DNA of 64,000 nt, from positions 186,001-250,000 of the forward strand of contig NZ_CP072143.1 of NCBI RefSeq assembly GCF_019355555.1. Direction: 5' to 3'. This document shows positions 1 to 8,771 of the stretch, piece after piece. The notes beneath the pieces were generated by a model. The model was given only the letters and a program-made list of their open reading frames with translations. It did no database searches and was not told where the DNA came from. The stretch comes from Rhizobium sp. L51/94. GTDB lineage: Bacteria > Pseudomonadota > Alphaproteobacteria > Rhizobiales > Rhizobiaceae. A program made the translations under genes and the position numbers. Each line of letters begins with the position of its first letter. Positions within the stretch are counted from its first letter, which is position 1.

Positions 1-266
1 AAGTTCCTCTTCGACACAATCCTGGAGCCTGCAAACGCGTCTCCCAGCAAGGGCATCATTGGTCCGCTCTCGAAAGTCGAAACGCCAGACAGCATGACGG
101 TCGTCTTCACCTTCGCAAAACAATTTGCACCATTCATAAACTTGCTCGGCCAATCTTTTTTCGGCTTCAATTCACCAACCGCGGTCAAGGCAGCGGGCGC
201 TGCCTATGCGCGCCATCCGGTCGGCACGGGCCCATTCATGTTCGATACCTGGCGCCCGGGCTCTAG

Positions 267-1683
267 CACTACTTTGGCAGAACTGGTTCTGCGGTTCGAA
301 TGTGCGCTTTGCAGTGGGGACATCGGATTGTGGTCATGGGCGTGGCGAGTGCGCTGATGACGGCTCGACGGATAGCAGGCAGGGTGGGTTCAGGCGGCCC
401 CTTGCGTGCTTGTCGCTTCTTTTTTTTCCCGCTTTGCAGTCTGCAATCTCTGGTGCTGGAGGAAGGCGTAGGCGATCATCGTCATCAGAGCGTGCCGATG
501 TAGCCCTTGCCATGATCGGCCTTCGAAGTGGTCGAGGCCGAGTTCCTCTTTCATCTGCTGATGCGCTTGCTCGCAAACCCATCTCGCCTTGATGGCGGCG
601 GCCAGCGCTTTCAACGTGGCGTTAGCCGGCAAGTTGGACAGGTAGTATTTACGCTCGTCGTTTGATCGCCATTCGCCAACCAACCAGGCTTCCTCGCCCG
701 GCATGTGTTGCTGTCCCTTATCAAGAATGCGTTGCGGCGTGCCGTCGGCGATCCGGACGCGCAATGCTGCAAAGCGTGCCGTCAGGCGGCCCTTTGTGCC
801 ACGCCGCCAACTGACCTTCTTCCAGCTTGCATGCGTCAGGATCGTCTCCGAGGCAACCGACAGAATGTCGGGGATCGGATGCTTGCGTGGGCGACCATGA
901 CCGGAGATGGGAAAGATCAATCCGACATCATCGGGATAAACCTTCTGATGCTTGGGGATACCGACCGCCCAGGTGAGGCCACGTTCACTCAGCCCCTTTC
1001 GGAACGTAGCCGACAGGCCGTAGCCTGCATCAGCCAGCACTGTGCCAAACCGGACACCAGCCACGATCAACCGATCGATCTCGTTAAGAGCGATCTCCGG
1101 CTTGGTGCGCGGTTTGCGTATCGGCTCGGGAACGCCAGCTTTTGCCATTCGATCCTCGTCACTGGTCCAGCCCTCGGGCAGGAACAGACGCAAGCCAACC
1201 GGAACAGGAACCTCGTCTCGGGCAAGCGTCACCGACACCAGCGTCTGGCAATTTGCCCTCTTGCCCAGCATCGAAGCGTATTGCGGCGCGACGCCGACTG
1301 AGTGGTCGCCTTTCTTGGGAAGGCCGGTATCATCGATCACCAGAAACGCATCTAACGCGCCAACGATCCTGTCTGCCTGTCGCGCAAGCTCAGTCTCAAG
1401 AGGAACAGCATCCCAAAGGCCATCGGAAATGAAATGGTGCAGGCGGTCGTACTGGCCTGGAGCAAACCGTTCCGCCATCGGCTCGATACTCTTGCGGTCA
1501 CCCGGTCCAATGAGCCCAGAGACGTAAAGCGGGCACATCTGTCGTCGCTTCTTGTGTTCGAGCTTGTCCAGAAATGGCTGCAAAAATGCTGAAAGCTCCG
1601 TATCCCAATCTGCCATATCGCGCTCCCAACGAAGAGAGCACAATCATCTCAAACCAGCCTTGCCCCAATCTGCCAAAGTAGTG
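267..1683 (-). mobile_element. IS701-family insertion sequence, copy A
   Basis: The ends are a 14-bp perfect inverted repeat: CACTACTTTGGCAG at 267-280 and its complement at 1670-1683. CTAG flanks both ends (263-266 and 1684-1687), matching the YTAR-type 4-bp target duplication known for the IS701 family. The element is 1417 bp and carries one transposase gene on the minus strand. Both ends and the gene look intact, so it is probably mobile. Confidence 0.9.
390..1616 (-). CDS. IS701-family transposase (copy A)
   Basis: DDE transposase of the IS701 family that moves the enclosing element. Family features are the V-I-D-D-T-G-L-P-K-K-G block with the first acidic residue, an A-D-A-G-Y-G block with the second, and the C-terminal E-E-L-G-L-D-H-F-E-G-R-S-W-Q-G-L-H-R-H block containing the final glutamate. 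The ATG at 1616 (M-A-D-W-D-T-E-L) is chosen because GGGAG lies just upstream; an in-frame TTG nine codons earlier is also open. The length of about 408 residues is normal. It is intact, unlike most other transposases in this window. Confidence 0.9.
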   Translation of the reverse strand: MADWDTELSAFLQPFLDKLEHKKRRQMCPLYVSGLIGPGDRKSIEPMAERFAPGQYDRLHHFISDGLWDAVPLETELARQADRIVGALDAFLVIDDTGLPKKGDHSVGVAPQYASMLGKRANCQTLVSVTLARDEVPVPVGLRLFLPEGWTSDEDRMAKAGVPEPIRKPRTKPEIALNEIDRLIVAGVRFGTVLADAGYGLSATFRKGLSERGLTWAVGIPKHQKVYPDDVGLIFPISGHGRPRKHPIPDILSVASETILTHASWKKVSWRRGTKGRLTARFAALRVRIADGTPQRILDKGQQHMPGEEAWLVGEWRSNDERKYYLSNLPANATLKALAAAIKARWVCEQAHQQMKEELGLDHFEGRSWQGLHRHALMTMIAYAFLQHQRLQTAKREKKEATSTQGAA

Positions 1684-2115
1684 CTAGGCCACGGACTCAT
1701 TAGTTGAGGCGATCCATATCCTCGTCGCGACGAGCTTGAGGGCGGCCATGTAATTATCAGCGCGCCGGTCGTATCGCGTCGCGAGGCCTCGCATCTGCTT
1801 GATACGGTTGAAGAACCGTTCCACGAGATTGCGTTGACGGTAGACCCAGCGGTTGAAGCTGAATGTCTGCTTTCGATTGGCCTTTGCAGGGATATTCGCC
1901 CAACACTTGCGTTGCTTGGCAAAGTTACGAATTGCATCGGTATCATATGCCTTGTCGGCGAGGATCGTCGCGCCGGGCCGCAGGTCGCTCAACAGCTTTT
2001 CAGCCATCGGTGCATCGCCGGCTTGGCCGGCGGTGAGTTCGAGCCGAACCGGTCTGCCATCTGCATCGACAAGAGCGTGGATCTTTGTCGTCAGGCCGCC
2101 GCGCGAACGTCCCAT
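1684..2115 (-). CDS. IS5-family transposase, downstream frame (OrfB)
   Basis: C-terminal catalytic part of the IS427-group transposase. It begins G-R-S-R-G-G-L-T-T-K-I-H-A-L-V-D, contains the L-A-D-K-A-Y-D block (second Asp), and the R-N-L-V-E-R-F-F-N-R-I-K block with the final Glu. The last sense codon (Ala) and the TAG stop run into the CTAG at 1684-1687, so the stop codon is supplied by target DNA rather than by the element. It is probably expressed only as a frameshift fusion with the frame at 2091-2456. Confidence 0.85.
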   Translation of the reverse strand: MGRSRGGLTTKIHALVDADGRPVRLELTAGQAGDAPMAEKLLSDLRPGATILADKAYDTDAIRNFAKQRKCWANIPAKANRKQTFSFNRWVYRQRNLVERFFNRIKQMRGLATRYDRRADNYMAALKLVATRIWIASTNESVA

Positions 2116-2526
2116 GCAAGGATCGGCAGATCCCCCTTTTTAGCGTTGGCACCATGCTGGTGAACGCGAACACAAGAACTGTCGATCATCACGATGTCTC
2201 CATCGTAACGCTTTGAAACGGCGTCCAGAAGACGATCCCAGACGCCCGCCTTGCGCCATCGGGAGAACCGATTGTAAAGCGTCGTGCGCGGGCCATAACG
2301 CTCCGGCACATCTCGCCAAGACGAACCAGTCCTGAAACGCCAGAGGATGCCGTTGATCACCCGGCGGTCATCGACACGTTCAATTCCACGGCTATTGTTC
2401 GGCAACAGAGGTGCAATGATAGCCCATTCTTCGTCGCTCAATTCGTGACGGCGCATAGCAATCTCCTTTCAAGGAGATTGAATCATACACCGTCAATAAG
2501 ATGAACCCCGTTTATGGGGACACTGC
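1688..2526 (-). mobile_element. IS5-family (IS427-group) insertion sequence
   Basis: The element is about 839 bp between CTAG at 1684-1687 and CTAG at 2527-2530. Its right end, read on the minus strand, begins GCAGTGTCCCCATAAACGGG; the same terminus recurs at 11611, which fixes this boundary. The left terminus (GCCACGGACTCAT) matches the right one at only about half the positions, so the inverted repeat is poor or the left boundary is inferred mainly from the CTAG. It encodes two overlapping transposase frames typical of IS427-group elements. Confidence 0.8.
2091..2456 (-). CDS. IS5-family transposase, upstream frame (OrfA)
   Basis: N-terminal part of an IS427-group transposase. It starts M-R-R-H-E-L-S-D-E-E-W-A-I-I and contains W-R-F-R-T-G-S-S-W-R-D-V-P-E-R-Y-G-P, followed by V-M-I-D-S-S-C-V-R-V-H-Q-H with the first catalytic aspartate. 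An AAGGAGAT sequence sits directly before the ATG. It overlaps the downstream frame by 25 bases. Members of this group make the full enzyme by ribosomal frameshifting in that overlap; here this is inferred from the arrangement. Confidence 0.85.
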   Translation of the reverse strand: MRRHELSDEEWAIIAPLLPNNSRGIERVDDRRVINGILWRFRTGSSWRDVPERYGPRTTLYNRFSRWRKAGVWDRLLDAVSKRYDGDIVMIDSSCVRVHQHGANAKKGDLPILAWDVRAAA

Positions 2527-2530
2527 CTAG

Positions 2531-3944
2531 CATTACAGTTGCGTATTTTTACAAGTTCTGAATCTATAGGCCTCCATGATTCGGAGGTCATGGATGATGG
2601 GTGCATCGATCGAGACAACGTTGGAACTTTGGGCATCGTCGCTGCGTGAAGTTAAGGCGCGTATGCGCGGATTGTTTACGCAGGAGCGCGTTGCAGCATC
2701 TGCAAACCTTTTCCTGGACGGCTTGTTAGGTGATGAGCGCCGTAAGACAGGTTGGATGCGCGCTGAGGCGGCTGGCGATCCTGGTCCGTGGCGACAGCAA
2801 GCCATCTTGGGTCGTGGACGCTGGGACGCAGACGGACTTCGCGACATTGTGCGCGAGTATGTTGTGGAGCACCTTGCCACAGATGATGCGGTCCTGGTCA
2901 TTGATGAGACCGGCTTCCTCAAGCAGGGCAAGACATCTTGCGGTGTTTCACGTCAATATACAGGGTCAGCGGGCAAGGTAACGAACTGCCAAATCGGTGT
3001 GTTCACCGCCTATGTTTCCGATCGTGGTCATGCCTTTATCGATCGAGCCTTGTACTTGCCAAAGAGTTGGACCAGCGATCCGGCAAGGCTTGCCGCCGCT
3101 CATGTTCCTGAAGCTGTAGCCTTCGCTACCAAGCCTGCCCTCGCTGTCGATATGATTCGGCGGGCGCTGACAGCCAAAGTGCCGTTTTCATGGGTGGCAG
3201 CAGATGCGGTGTATGGCGTCGGAGACGTCGAAGGAGCGCTGCGCCGAGCCTGCAAAGGTTACGTTCTTGGGGTTAAATCCGACCATCATTTTGGCGCTTG
3301 GTCTGGTAAGCCTTTCGTCGCAGGAACCGCTCTTGAGATTGCCCGTGATCTCGATCCGGCTGCATGGCATCGCCTTTCCGCTGGCGATGGCACAAAAGGC
3401 GCGCGGCTTCATGACTGGGCCTACTGCGAACTGGCCGATATCGATGCCGACGAATACAGTGATACGCAAACCGGGCTTTGGACGCGTGGCTTGTTGATCC
3501 GGCGCAATATCAGCGATGGCGACCTCGCATTCTTCACGACTTGGTGCCCGGCCGGAACAGGCATTCAGACGCTCGTATCCGTAGAAGGTCACCGTTGGGC
3601 AATCGAGGATAGCTTCGAGACAGCCAAGAACGAACTCGGCCTCGATCATAACGAGACCCGCTCGTGGCATGGCTGGCATCGCCATGTCTCGCTCGTCATG
3701 CTCGCCTTCGCAATGATGGCTGTGATCCGATATCGCGCCAATAATGCGGCACCCCAAAAAAGACCGAGGATGCCGACCATCACGATCTGATCCGCTGGTC
3801 CATCCAAGAGGTCCGACGCATTGCGAATAAGCTTGCCCAGCGGCGTATAAAGCCCGCCCACATCATCGCATGGTCATGTTGGAGACGAGCGCATCAAGCT
3901 GCCGCCCAACGCGCTCACCTGAAATCAAAATTGCAACTGTAATG
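2531..3944 (+). mobile_element. IS701-family insertion sequence, copy B (divergent)
   Basis: The terminal inverted repeat is CATTACAGTTGC at 2531-2542 and GCAACTGTAATG at 3933-3944, with CTAG on both sides (2527-2530 and 3945-3948). The element is 1414 bp. Its ends and transposase differ from copy A, so the two are independent members of the same family that chose the same target tetranucleotide. The right-hand CTAG is the original junction into the binding-protein gene. Confidence 0.9.
2594..3942 (+). CDS. IS701-family transposase (copy B), needs a -1 frameshift
   Basis: DDE transposase with V-L-V-I-D-E-T-G-F-L-K-Q-G-K, W-V-A-A-D-A-V-Y-G and N-E-L-G-L-D-H-N-E-T-R-S-W-H-G-W-H-R-H blocks. The ATG at 2594 follows GGAGG with 6-base spacing. 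In the zero frame the protein ends early, at 3790, just after an A6G tract (about 3752-3758) downstream of the catalytic core. A -1 shift on that tract continues through E-D-A-D-H-H-D-L-I-R-W to a stop at 3940-3942, almost at the element tip, adding a basic C-terminal tail. Either the shift is programmed or the copy carries a one-base mutation; the sequence alone does not decide. Coordinates cover the shifted product. Confidence 0.8.
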
Positions 3945-4924
3945 CTAGTATCGAACTTGTCAGAAACCCGAATTTCAAGCAGTTCCGTCCAGATGCAGCA
4001 AACCAGGGATTGCCCCATTTGGACCGCGTAATCCTGAACGTCATGCCGGAAGAAGGCGTTGTCAGCTCCGCATTGCAGACGGACGAACTGGACGCGGCTC
4101 TCCTGACAGCTGATGCGACAAAGCCTTTTGCCAGCGATCCGCTTTACAAAGTCATCAACGACCAGAACGCCAAGAACCTGATGTTCATGGAATTCAACTA
4201 CAAAAAACAGCCATTTGGTGATCGGGCATTCCGCGACGCGCTGAGCTACGCCATCGACCGGGAATCGGTTCTGGCAGCAGCATTTGGCGGCAATGGTAAG
4301 ATCGCCCTTGGCCCCCTTTCGCGCGGCATTCCGGGCTACGACGATGCCGTTGCGCAGGCCCATGGGACGCCTTACAATCCTGAAAAAGCAAAGCAATTGC
4401 TGGACGCAGCCGGCTGGGTTCTGTCGGGATCTACCCGCTCAAAGGCTGGCATGCCGGCCAAATTCACCGTCCGCAGTTATGCCTCGAGCAATACAGAGAG
4501 TGCCCTTGCCGTCATTCAAGCCAATCTGGCCGATGTCGGGATCGCCGTGGAAGTCAGCACGGCGGATTGGGGCACGTTCTATCCGGGTCTCCTGAAGCCT
4601 GACTGGGATATGGATCTCAACCGTTGGACGTGGTCGGACCCCAGCGTGTTGTCGCAGCTGTTCCGTTCGCCCGGGCATCGCCAGTTGCTACCGGCCAATG
4701 CCGCGATCGACCAGGCACTGGACGGGGCCGATACCGCGCTTGATCCCGTCAAGCGCCTGCAGTTTGTGAGCGATGCCCAGAAAGCCCTCCTCGAGGACAG
4801 GCTGATCCTGCCGATTCTGACCGACTGGCCGATTAACGTCGTGCGGACTGCCCTGGAGGGGTACCGCGTGGACTACCTCGGCAATCTTTATGCTGCCGAT
4901 CTGAAAATGGTCGGTTGACCTCGG

Positions 4925-5857
4925 ATGCTCCAGTATATTGTGCGACGGCTGCTACTGCTCGTCCCCGTGATCGCCGGTATCCTCATGATCACGTTCCTGA
5001 TGAAGGCGCTGATCCCGACGGATGCAGTGACAGCCATGTATTCCGGGCAGCTTTCGGAGAAGGATGCCGCCGAGGCCATCGCCGTGATGCGTGCAAAATA
5101 TCATCTGGACCTTCCCTGGTACCAGCAATTCTATGTCTACGTGCGCGATCTCCTGGGAGGTAATCTTGGGGAATCCATCCGGTTGCGCAAGCCGGTGATC
5201 GACGAGATCGGCTATCGCTATGTCAACACAATCATCCTCACGGGCGCGTCTCTAGCGATCGCGCTGGTGGTAGGTTTGGCGGCGGGCATTCTGGCCGCCG
5301 TCAAACGCAATAGCTGGCTGGATGTGAGTGCGACCACGGTCGGCCTGTTCGGGGTCTCGATGCCGGCCTTCTTTTTCGGCCTGCTGCTCATCCTGTTCTT
5401 CTCGGTCTGGCTTCGCTGGCTACCGGTCGTGCCGCGCGGCCCGATGTCGCTGCTCCTGCCGGCGTTGGCACTTGGCCTGATAGAGGCGGCTCCGCTGTCG
5501 CAGGTCGCGCGTACCAGCATGATCGATGTATTAGGCCGTGACTATATCCAGGCCGCACGAGCCCGCGGGGCTAGTGAGATGGGGCTGATCTTCCGTCACG
5601 CGCTTCCCAACGCGCTGATCGTGGTTCTGACACTGGTCGGGCTGCAGATCGGAAACCTGCTTGGCGGCGCCTTCATCATCGAAACCATCTTCGGGTGGCA
5701 TGGCATCGGCGAACTTGCCGTCAACGCGATCCAATGGCGCGATTTCACCCTGACGCAGGCGGTCATCCTCGTCAGCGCCGCCAGCTATCTCGTCATAAAC
5801 CTAGCGGCCGACATTCTTTATGCCTGGCTGGATCCCCGCGTGGAGTTGACGTCATGA
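4925..5857 (+). CDS. Peptide ABC transporter permease, DppB-like
   Basis: First inner-membrane permease of a dipeptide/oligopeptide importer. The protein has about 310 residues and starts M-L-Q-Y-I-V-R-R-L-L-L-L-V-P-V, the usual membrane-anchored N-terminus of DppB/GsiC-type subunits. It has about six membrane segments. The R-A-R-G-A-S-E region (EAA-like loop that contacts the ATPases) is followed by F-R-H-A-L-P-N-A-L. It starts six bases after the stop of the disrupted binding-protein gene and overlaps the next permease by four bases (ATGA), so the genes are translationally coupled. The substrate is not visible from sequence; neighbours suggest peptides or acylated amino acids. Confidence 0.92.
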   Translation: MLQYIVRRLLLLVPVIAGILMITFLMKALIPTDAVTAMYSGQLSEKDAAEAIAVMRAKYHLDLPWYQQFYVYVRDLLGGNLGESIRLRKPVIDEIGYRYVNTIILTGASLAIALVVGLAAGILAAVKRNSWLDVSATTVGLFGVSMPAFFFGLLLILFFSVWLRWLPVVPRGPMSLLLPALALGLIEAAPLSQVARTSMIDVLGRDYIQAARARGASEMGLIFRHALPNALIVVLTLVGLQIGNLLGGAFIIETIFGWHGIGELAVNAIQWRDFTLTQAVILVSAASYLVINLAADILYAWLDPRVELTS

Positions 5858-6726
5858 GCCTTATTGCCGTCGATAAGCCGATGTTCGTTGCGACCCCGCG
5901 TTGGCGTCAATTTTGCGGGAAACTGGTGCGCAACCGCTCGGCGATGATCGGTGGCGGCATTGTTTTGCTGCTGTTGCTCACCGTTGTTCTCTCACCTCTG
6001 GTCGCGCCGTTTGATCCGCTAAAGGTCAATCCGATCCAGCGCCTGAAACCGCCGAGCGCGCATAACTGGATGGGCACAGACGAGGTCGGCCGTGACCTAT
6101 TCAGCCGGATCCTGTTCGGCACCCGCTACTTCGTGCTGATCTGCGTCGTCACAGCGTCGATCTCCGCCTCCATCGGAACGCTGCTGGGGCTTGTTGCAGG
6201 TGCAGGCTCCAGCCTGACGGACAGTATCATCATGCGCTTCATCGATGTCCTACTCGCTTTCCCGTACATCCTCATGGTGCTGGTCGTCGTAGCCGTTCTG
6301 GGGCCGAGCCTCTGGACCGGAATGGTGTCGATCGGCATTGCAGGCATTCCGGGCTATGCGCGGCTGGTACGCAGCGCGGTGCTCACCGTCCTAGGTGAAG
6401 ACTATGTGGTGAGCGCCCGCGCGCTCGGCGCCGGCGAAGCCGACATCCTGTTCGGCACCGTGCTTCCTAATGTGCTGTCCCCGCTCATCGTCTACTTGTC
6501 TTTTTCCATGCCGCTCGCAGCGCTCCTCACATCCTCACTGTCATTCGTCGGCCTCGGCACCCAGCCGCCTGCACCCGAGTGGGGCGCCATGCTGGTCAAT
6601 TCGCGCACCTACCTTTTTTCCGCCTGGTGGGCGGTCGCGGCGCCGGGAATGGCCCTGTTCGTGTCGATCTTTGGCCTCAATATTCTGGGCAACGGTCTGC
6701 GTGACGTGCTGGATCCGAGGAACTGA
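5854..6726 (+). CDS. Peptide ABC transporter permease, DppC-like
   Basis: Second permease of the importer, 290 residues from the ATG at 5854, which overlaps the previous stop. The N-terminal cytoplasmic stretch and first helix (about residues 25-47) are followed by the subunit signature P-P-S-A-H-N-W-M-G-T-D-E-V-G-R-D-L-F-S-R. The ATPase-contacting loop A-R-A-L-G-A-G-E-A-D-I and the ending G-N-G-L-R-D-V-L-D-P-R are also typical of DppC/OppC proteins. A longer in-frame reading starting upstream is ignored because it lies inside the previous gene. It pairs with the permease at 4925-5857. Confidence 0.92.
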   Translation: MSLIAVDKPMFVATPRWRQFCGKLVRNRSAMIGGGIVLLLLLTVVLSPLVAPFDPLKVNPIQRLKPPSAHNWMGTDEVGRDLFSRILFGTRYFVLICVVTASISASIGTLLGLVAGAGSSLTDSIIMRFIDVLLAFPYILMVLVVVAVLGPSLWTGMVSIGIAGIPGYARLVRSAVLTVLGEDYVVSARALGAGEADILFGTVLPNVLSPLIVYLSFSMPLAALLTSSLSFVGLGTQPPAPEWGAMLVNSRTYLFSAWWAVAAPGMALFVSIFGLNILGNGLRDVLDPRN

Positions 6727-6730
6727 CAGG

Positions 6731-7768
6731 ATGAGCGCGATCTCTGTTCCACCACCCCTGCTCGCGATCCGAGACCTGCGGACGGAATTTCGCACCGGTC
6801 GCGGTACTGTTGCCGCCGTCCAAGGGGTCGATCTGACCATCGCGTCGGGAGAGATCGTCGGCCTCGTTGGCGAATCCGGTTGCGGCAAGTCCGTGCTGGC
6901 GCAGTCGATCATGCGGCTTGTCCAGGCGCCCGGCATCATCACCGGCGGCGATATACGCTTCGACGGACGAGACGTCATGCAGATGTCGCGCAAGGACCTG
7001 TCCCGGTGGCGCGGGCGCGATGTCGGCATGATCTTCCAGCAGCCGCACAGCTGCCTGAACCCAGTGCGCCGCGTCGGCTGGCAGGTGGCGGAACCGTTTC
7101 TACTGCAGGAAAAGATCAGCAGAAAGGCGGCTTGGTCGGCAGCGATCGATCTGCTGCGCTCTGTCGGCATCCCGGCGCCCGCTGCAAAGGCAATGGCCTA
7201 TCCGCATCAGCTCTCGGGCGGGCAGGCGCAGCGGGTTATGATCGCCATCGCGCTGGCGCTGAAGCCCCGTCTGCTTATTGCCGACGAACCAACCACGGCC
7301 CTCGACGTCACCATTCAAGCCCAGATCCTCGACCTTCTGCGCGACAGCTGCCGCATGCTCGGTACGTCGCTGCTGCTCGTCACCCACGATCTCGGGGTCG
7401 TCGCCCGGCTTGCCGACCGTGTCGCGGTCATGTACGCCGGCTGCATTGTCGAGGAAGGACCGGTCCTGCCAATGTTGACCGCTGCTGCCCATCCCTATGC
7501 GAGCGGTCTGATCGATGCTGCGCCACGGCTCGGACAGATCGGCCGGCTGAAGGATATTCCAGGCGGCATACCCGATCTCAGTCGCCCGATTTCGGGCTGT
7601 GCATTCGCGCCACGCTGTGAACGGCGGCTGGAACTCGCGCTCACGCGCTGTCTTAGCGAGGCGCCACCTTCGGCTCTGCTGGACGCTGCGCATCATGCCC
7701 GATGCTGGGCGCCACGGACGACGTTAAACCAAGTCGACCCTCTCCATGGCCCGGAGACCAGACCATGA
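6731..7768 (+). CDS. Peptide ABC transporter ATP-binding protein, DppD-like
   Basis: First of two ATPases powering the importer. From the ATG at 6731 (CAGG just upstream) the protein has 345 residues. Visible motifs are Walker A G-E-S-G-C-G-K-S, the Q-loop I-F-Q-Q-P, the ABC signature L-S-G-G-Q-A-Q-R, Walker B L-L-I-A-D-E-P-T-T-A-L-D and the switch H in V-T-H-D-L-G-V-V. The C-terminal oligopeptide-transporter extension contains the cysteine-rich P-x-x-G-C-x-F-A-P-R-C segment that binds an iron-sulfur cluster in some family members. It overlaps the next gene by four bases. Confidence 0.93.
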   Translation: MSAISVPPPLLAIRDLRTEFRTGRGTVAAVQGVDLTIASGEIVGLVGESGCGKSVLAQSIMRLVQAPGIITGGDIRFDGRDVMQMSRKDLSRWRGRDVGMIFQQPHSCLNPVRRVGWQVAEPFLLQEKISRKAAWSAAIDLLRSVGIPAPAAKAMAYPHQLSGGQAQRVMIAIALALKPRLLIADEPTTALDVTIQAQILDLLRDSCRMLGTSLLLVTHDLGVVARLADRVAVMYAGCIVEEGPVLPMLTAAAHPYASGLIDAAPRLGQIGRLKDIPGGIPDLSRPISGCAFAPRCERRLELALTRCLSEAPPSALLDAAHHARCWAPRTTLNQVDPLHGPETRP

Positions 7769-8742
7769 ATGTCCCACCGCTTCTCAAGGTCGATGGTCTG
7801 GAGGTGCGCTACCCCGTGCGCAAGGGGCCATTCGGCCGGGTGGTCAGCCACATTCATGCGGTCGATAAGGTCAGCCTCACGCTCGACCGCGGCGAGACGC
7901 TGGGTTTGGTGGGCGAGTCCGGGTGTGGCAAGAGCACGCTTGGCCGGACACTCATAGCGCTTCAGACACCCACGGCCGGCACGGTGCTGTTTCGTAATCA
8001 GGATCTGTTCGCGCTGACACCGGGTGAACTGAAACAACAGCGCCGTTTTGCCCAGATCGTCTTCCAGAACCCGCGCTCCTGCTTCGATCCGCGCCGCACT
8101 GTCGGCGCGTCGGTGCGCATGGCGCTCGACGTCCAGCAATTGCTTGACCCGGCGGACCGTGACGTAGCTGTGGCGGACATGTTCGCGAAGGTCGGCCTTC
8201 GCCCGGAACACCGGTCGCGCTACCCGCACGAGCTCTCGGGCGGTCAGCTCCAGCGCATCGGGATTGCACGGGCGCTGATCCTGCAGCCCCACCTGATCGT
8301 CTGCGACGAGCCAGTCTCGGCGCTCGATGTTTCCGTACAGGCGCAGATACTCAACCTTCTGCGTGACCTCAAGACCGAACTCGATCTCGCCCTGCTGTTC
8401 GTCTCCCACAATCTTGCGGTTGTCGAATACATCGCCGACCGCGTCGCCGTCATGTACTACGGCCGGATCGTCGAGACAGCGCGAACCCGGGACCTGTTCA
8501 GCAATCCGCAGCACCCCTATACCCGCGCACTGCTTTCCGCCGTGCCTTCACCCGATATTTCCCGCCGCGACGAGCCCATGCCAAAGCTCGGTGATCCGCC
8601 CGATCCGGCGCAATTGCCGAGTGGCTGCCGTTTCCGCACCCGGTGTCCGCTCGCCTTCGAGACATGCGCCGCGATCGATCCGGAAGACATCGAGGTGAGC
8701 TCTGGCCATTCGGTTGCATGTCATGCCGTGGTGCACCGATGA
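7765..8742 (+). CDS. Peptide ABC transporter ATP-binding protein, DppF-like
   Basis: Second ATPase of the importer, 325 residues. Walker A is G-E-S-G-C-G-K-S, the signature is L-S-G-G-Q-L-Q-R, Walker B is L-I-V-C-D-E-P-V-S-A-L-D and the switch histidine lies in V-S-H-N-L-A-V-V. The C-terminus again carries P-S-G-C-R-F-R-T-R-C-P, the cysteine motif of oligopeptide ATPases. It begins inside the stop of the preceding ATPase, and its own stop overlaps an ATG of the following hydrolase frame, so all these genes form one tightly packed operon. Confidence 0.93.
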   Translation: MNVPPLLKVDGLEVRYPVRKGPFGRVVSHIHAVDKVSLTLDRGETLGLVGESGCGKSTLGRTLIALQTPTAGTVLFRNQDLFALTPGELKQQRRFAQIVFQNPRSCFDPRRTVGASVRMALDVQQLLDPADRDVAVADMFAKVGLRPEHRSRYPHELSGGQLQRIGIARALILQPHLIVCDEPVSALDVSVQAQILNLLRDLKTELDLALLFVSHNLAVVEYIADRVAVMYYGRIVETARTRDLFSNPQHPYTRALLSAVPSPDISRRDEPMPKLGDPPDPAQLPSGCRFRTRCPLAFETCAAIDPEDIEVSSGHSVACHAVVHR

Positions 8743-8771
8743 ACGATCCCGATAAGACTGGAGGACGAGCC

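Larger units (their letters stand above)
1..4918 (+). pseudogene. Peptide ABC transporter solute-binding protein, split by three IS elements
   Basis: This is a family 5 extracellular solute-binding protein (oligopeptide/dipeptide type), the periplasmic component of the importer encoded just downstream. The 5' part (bases 1-266, start outside the window) ends in G-T-G-P-F-M-F-D-T-W-R-P-G-S-S. The 3' part resumes at 3945 with S-I-E-L-V-R-N-P-N-F and runs to the stop at 4916-4918. Removing bases 267-3948 restores one continuous reading frame, so the gene was intact before the insertions. The C-terminal half shows typical family features: a Y-A-I-D-R-E stretch and a W-T-W-S-D-P segment. As it stands the protein cannot be made whole, so the importer must use another binding protein or be inactive. 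The rest of the operon shows no damage, which points to recent insertion. Confidence 0.9.
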
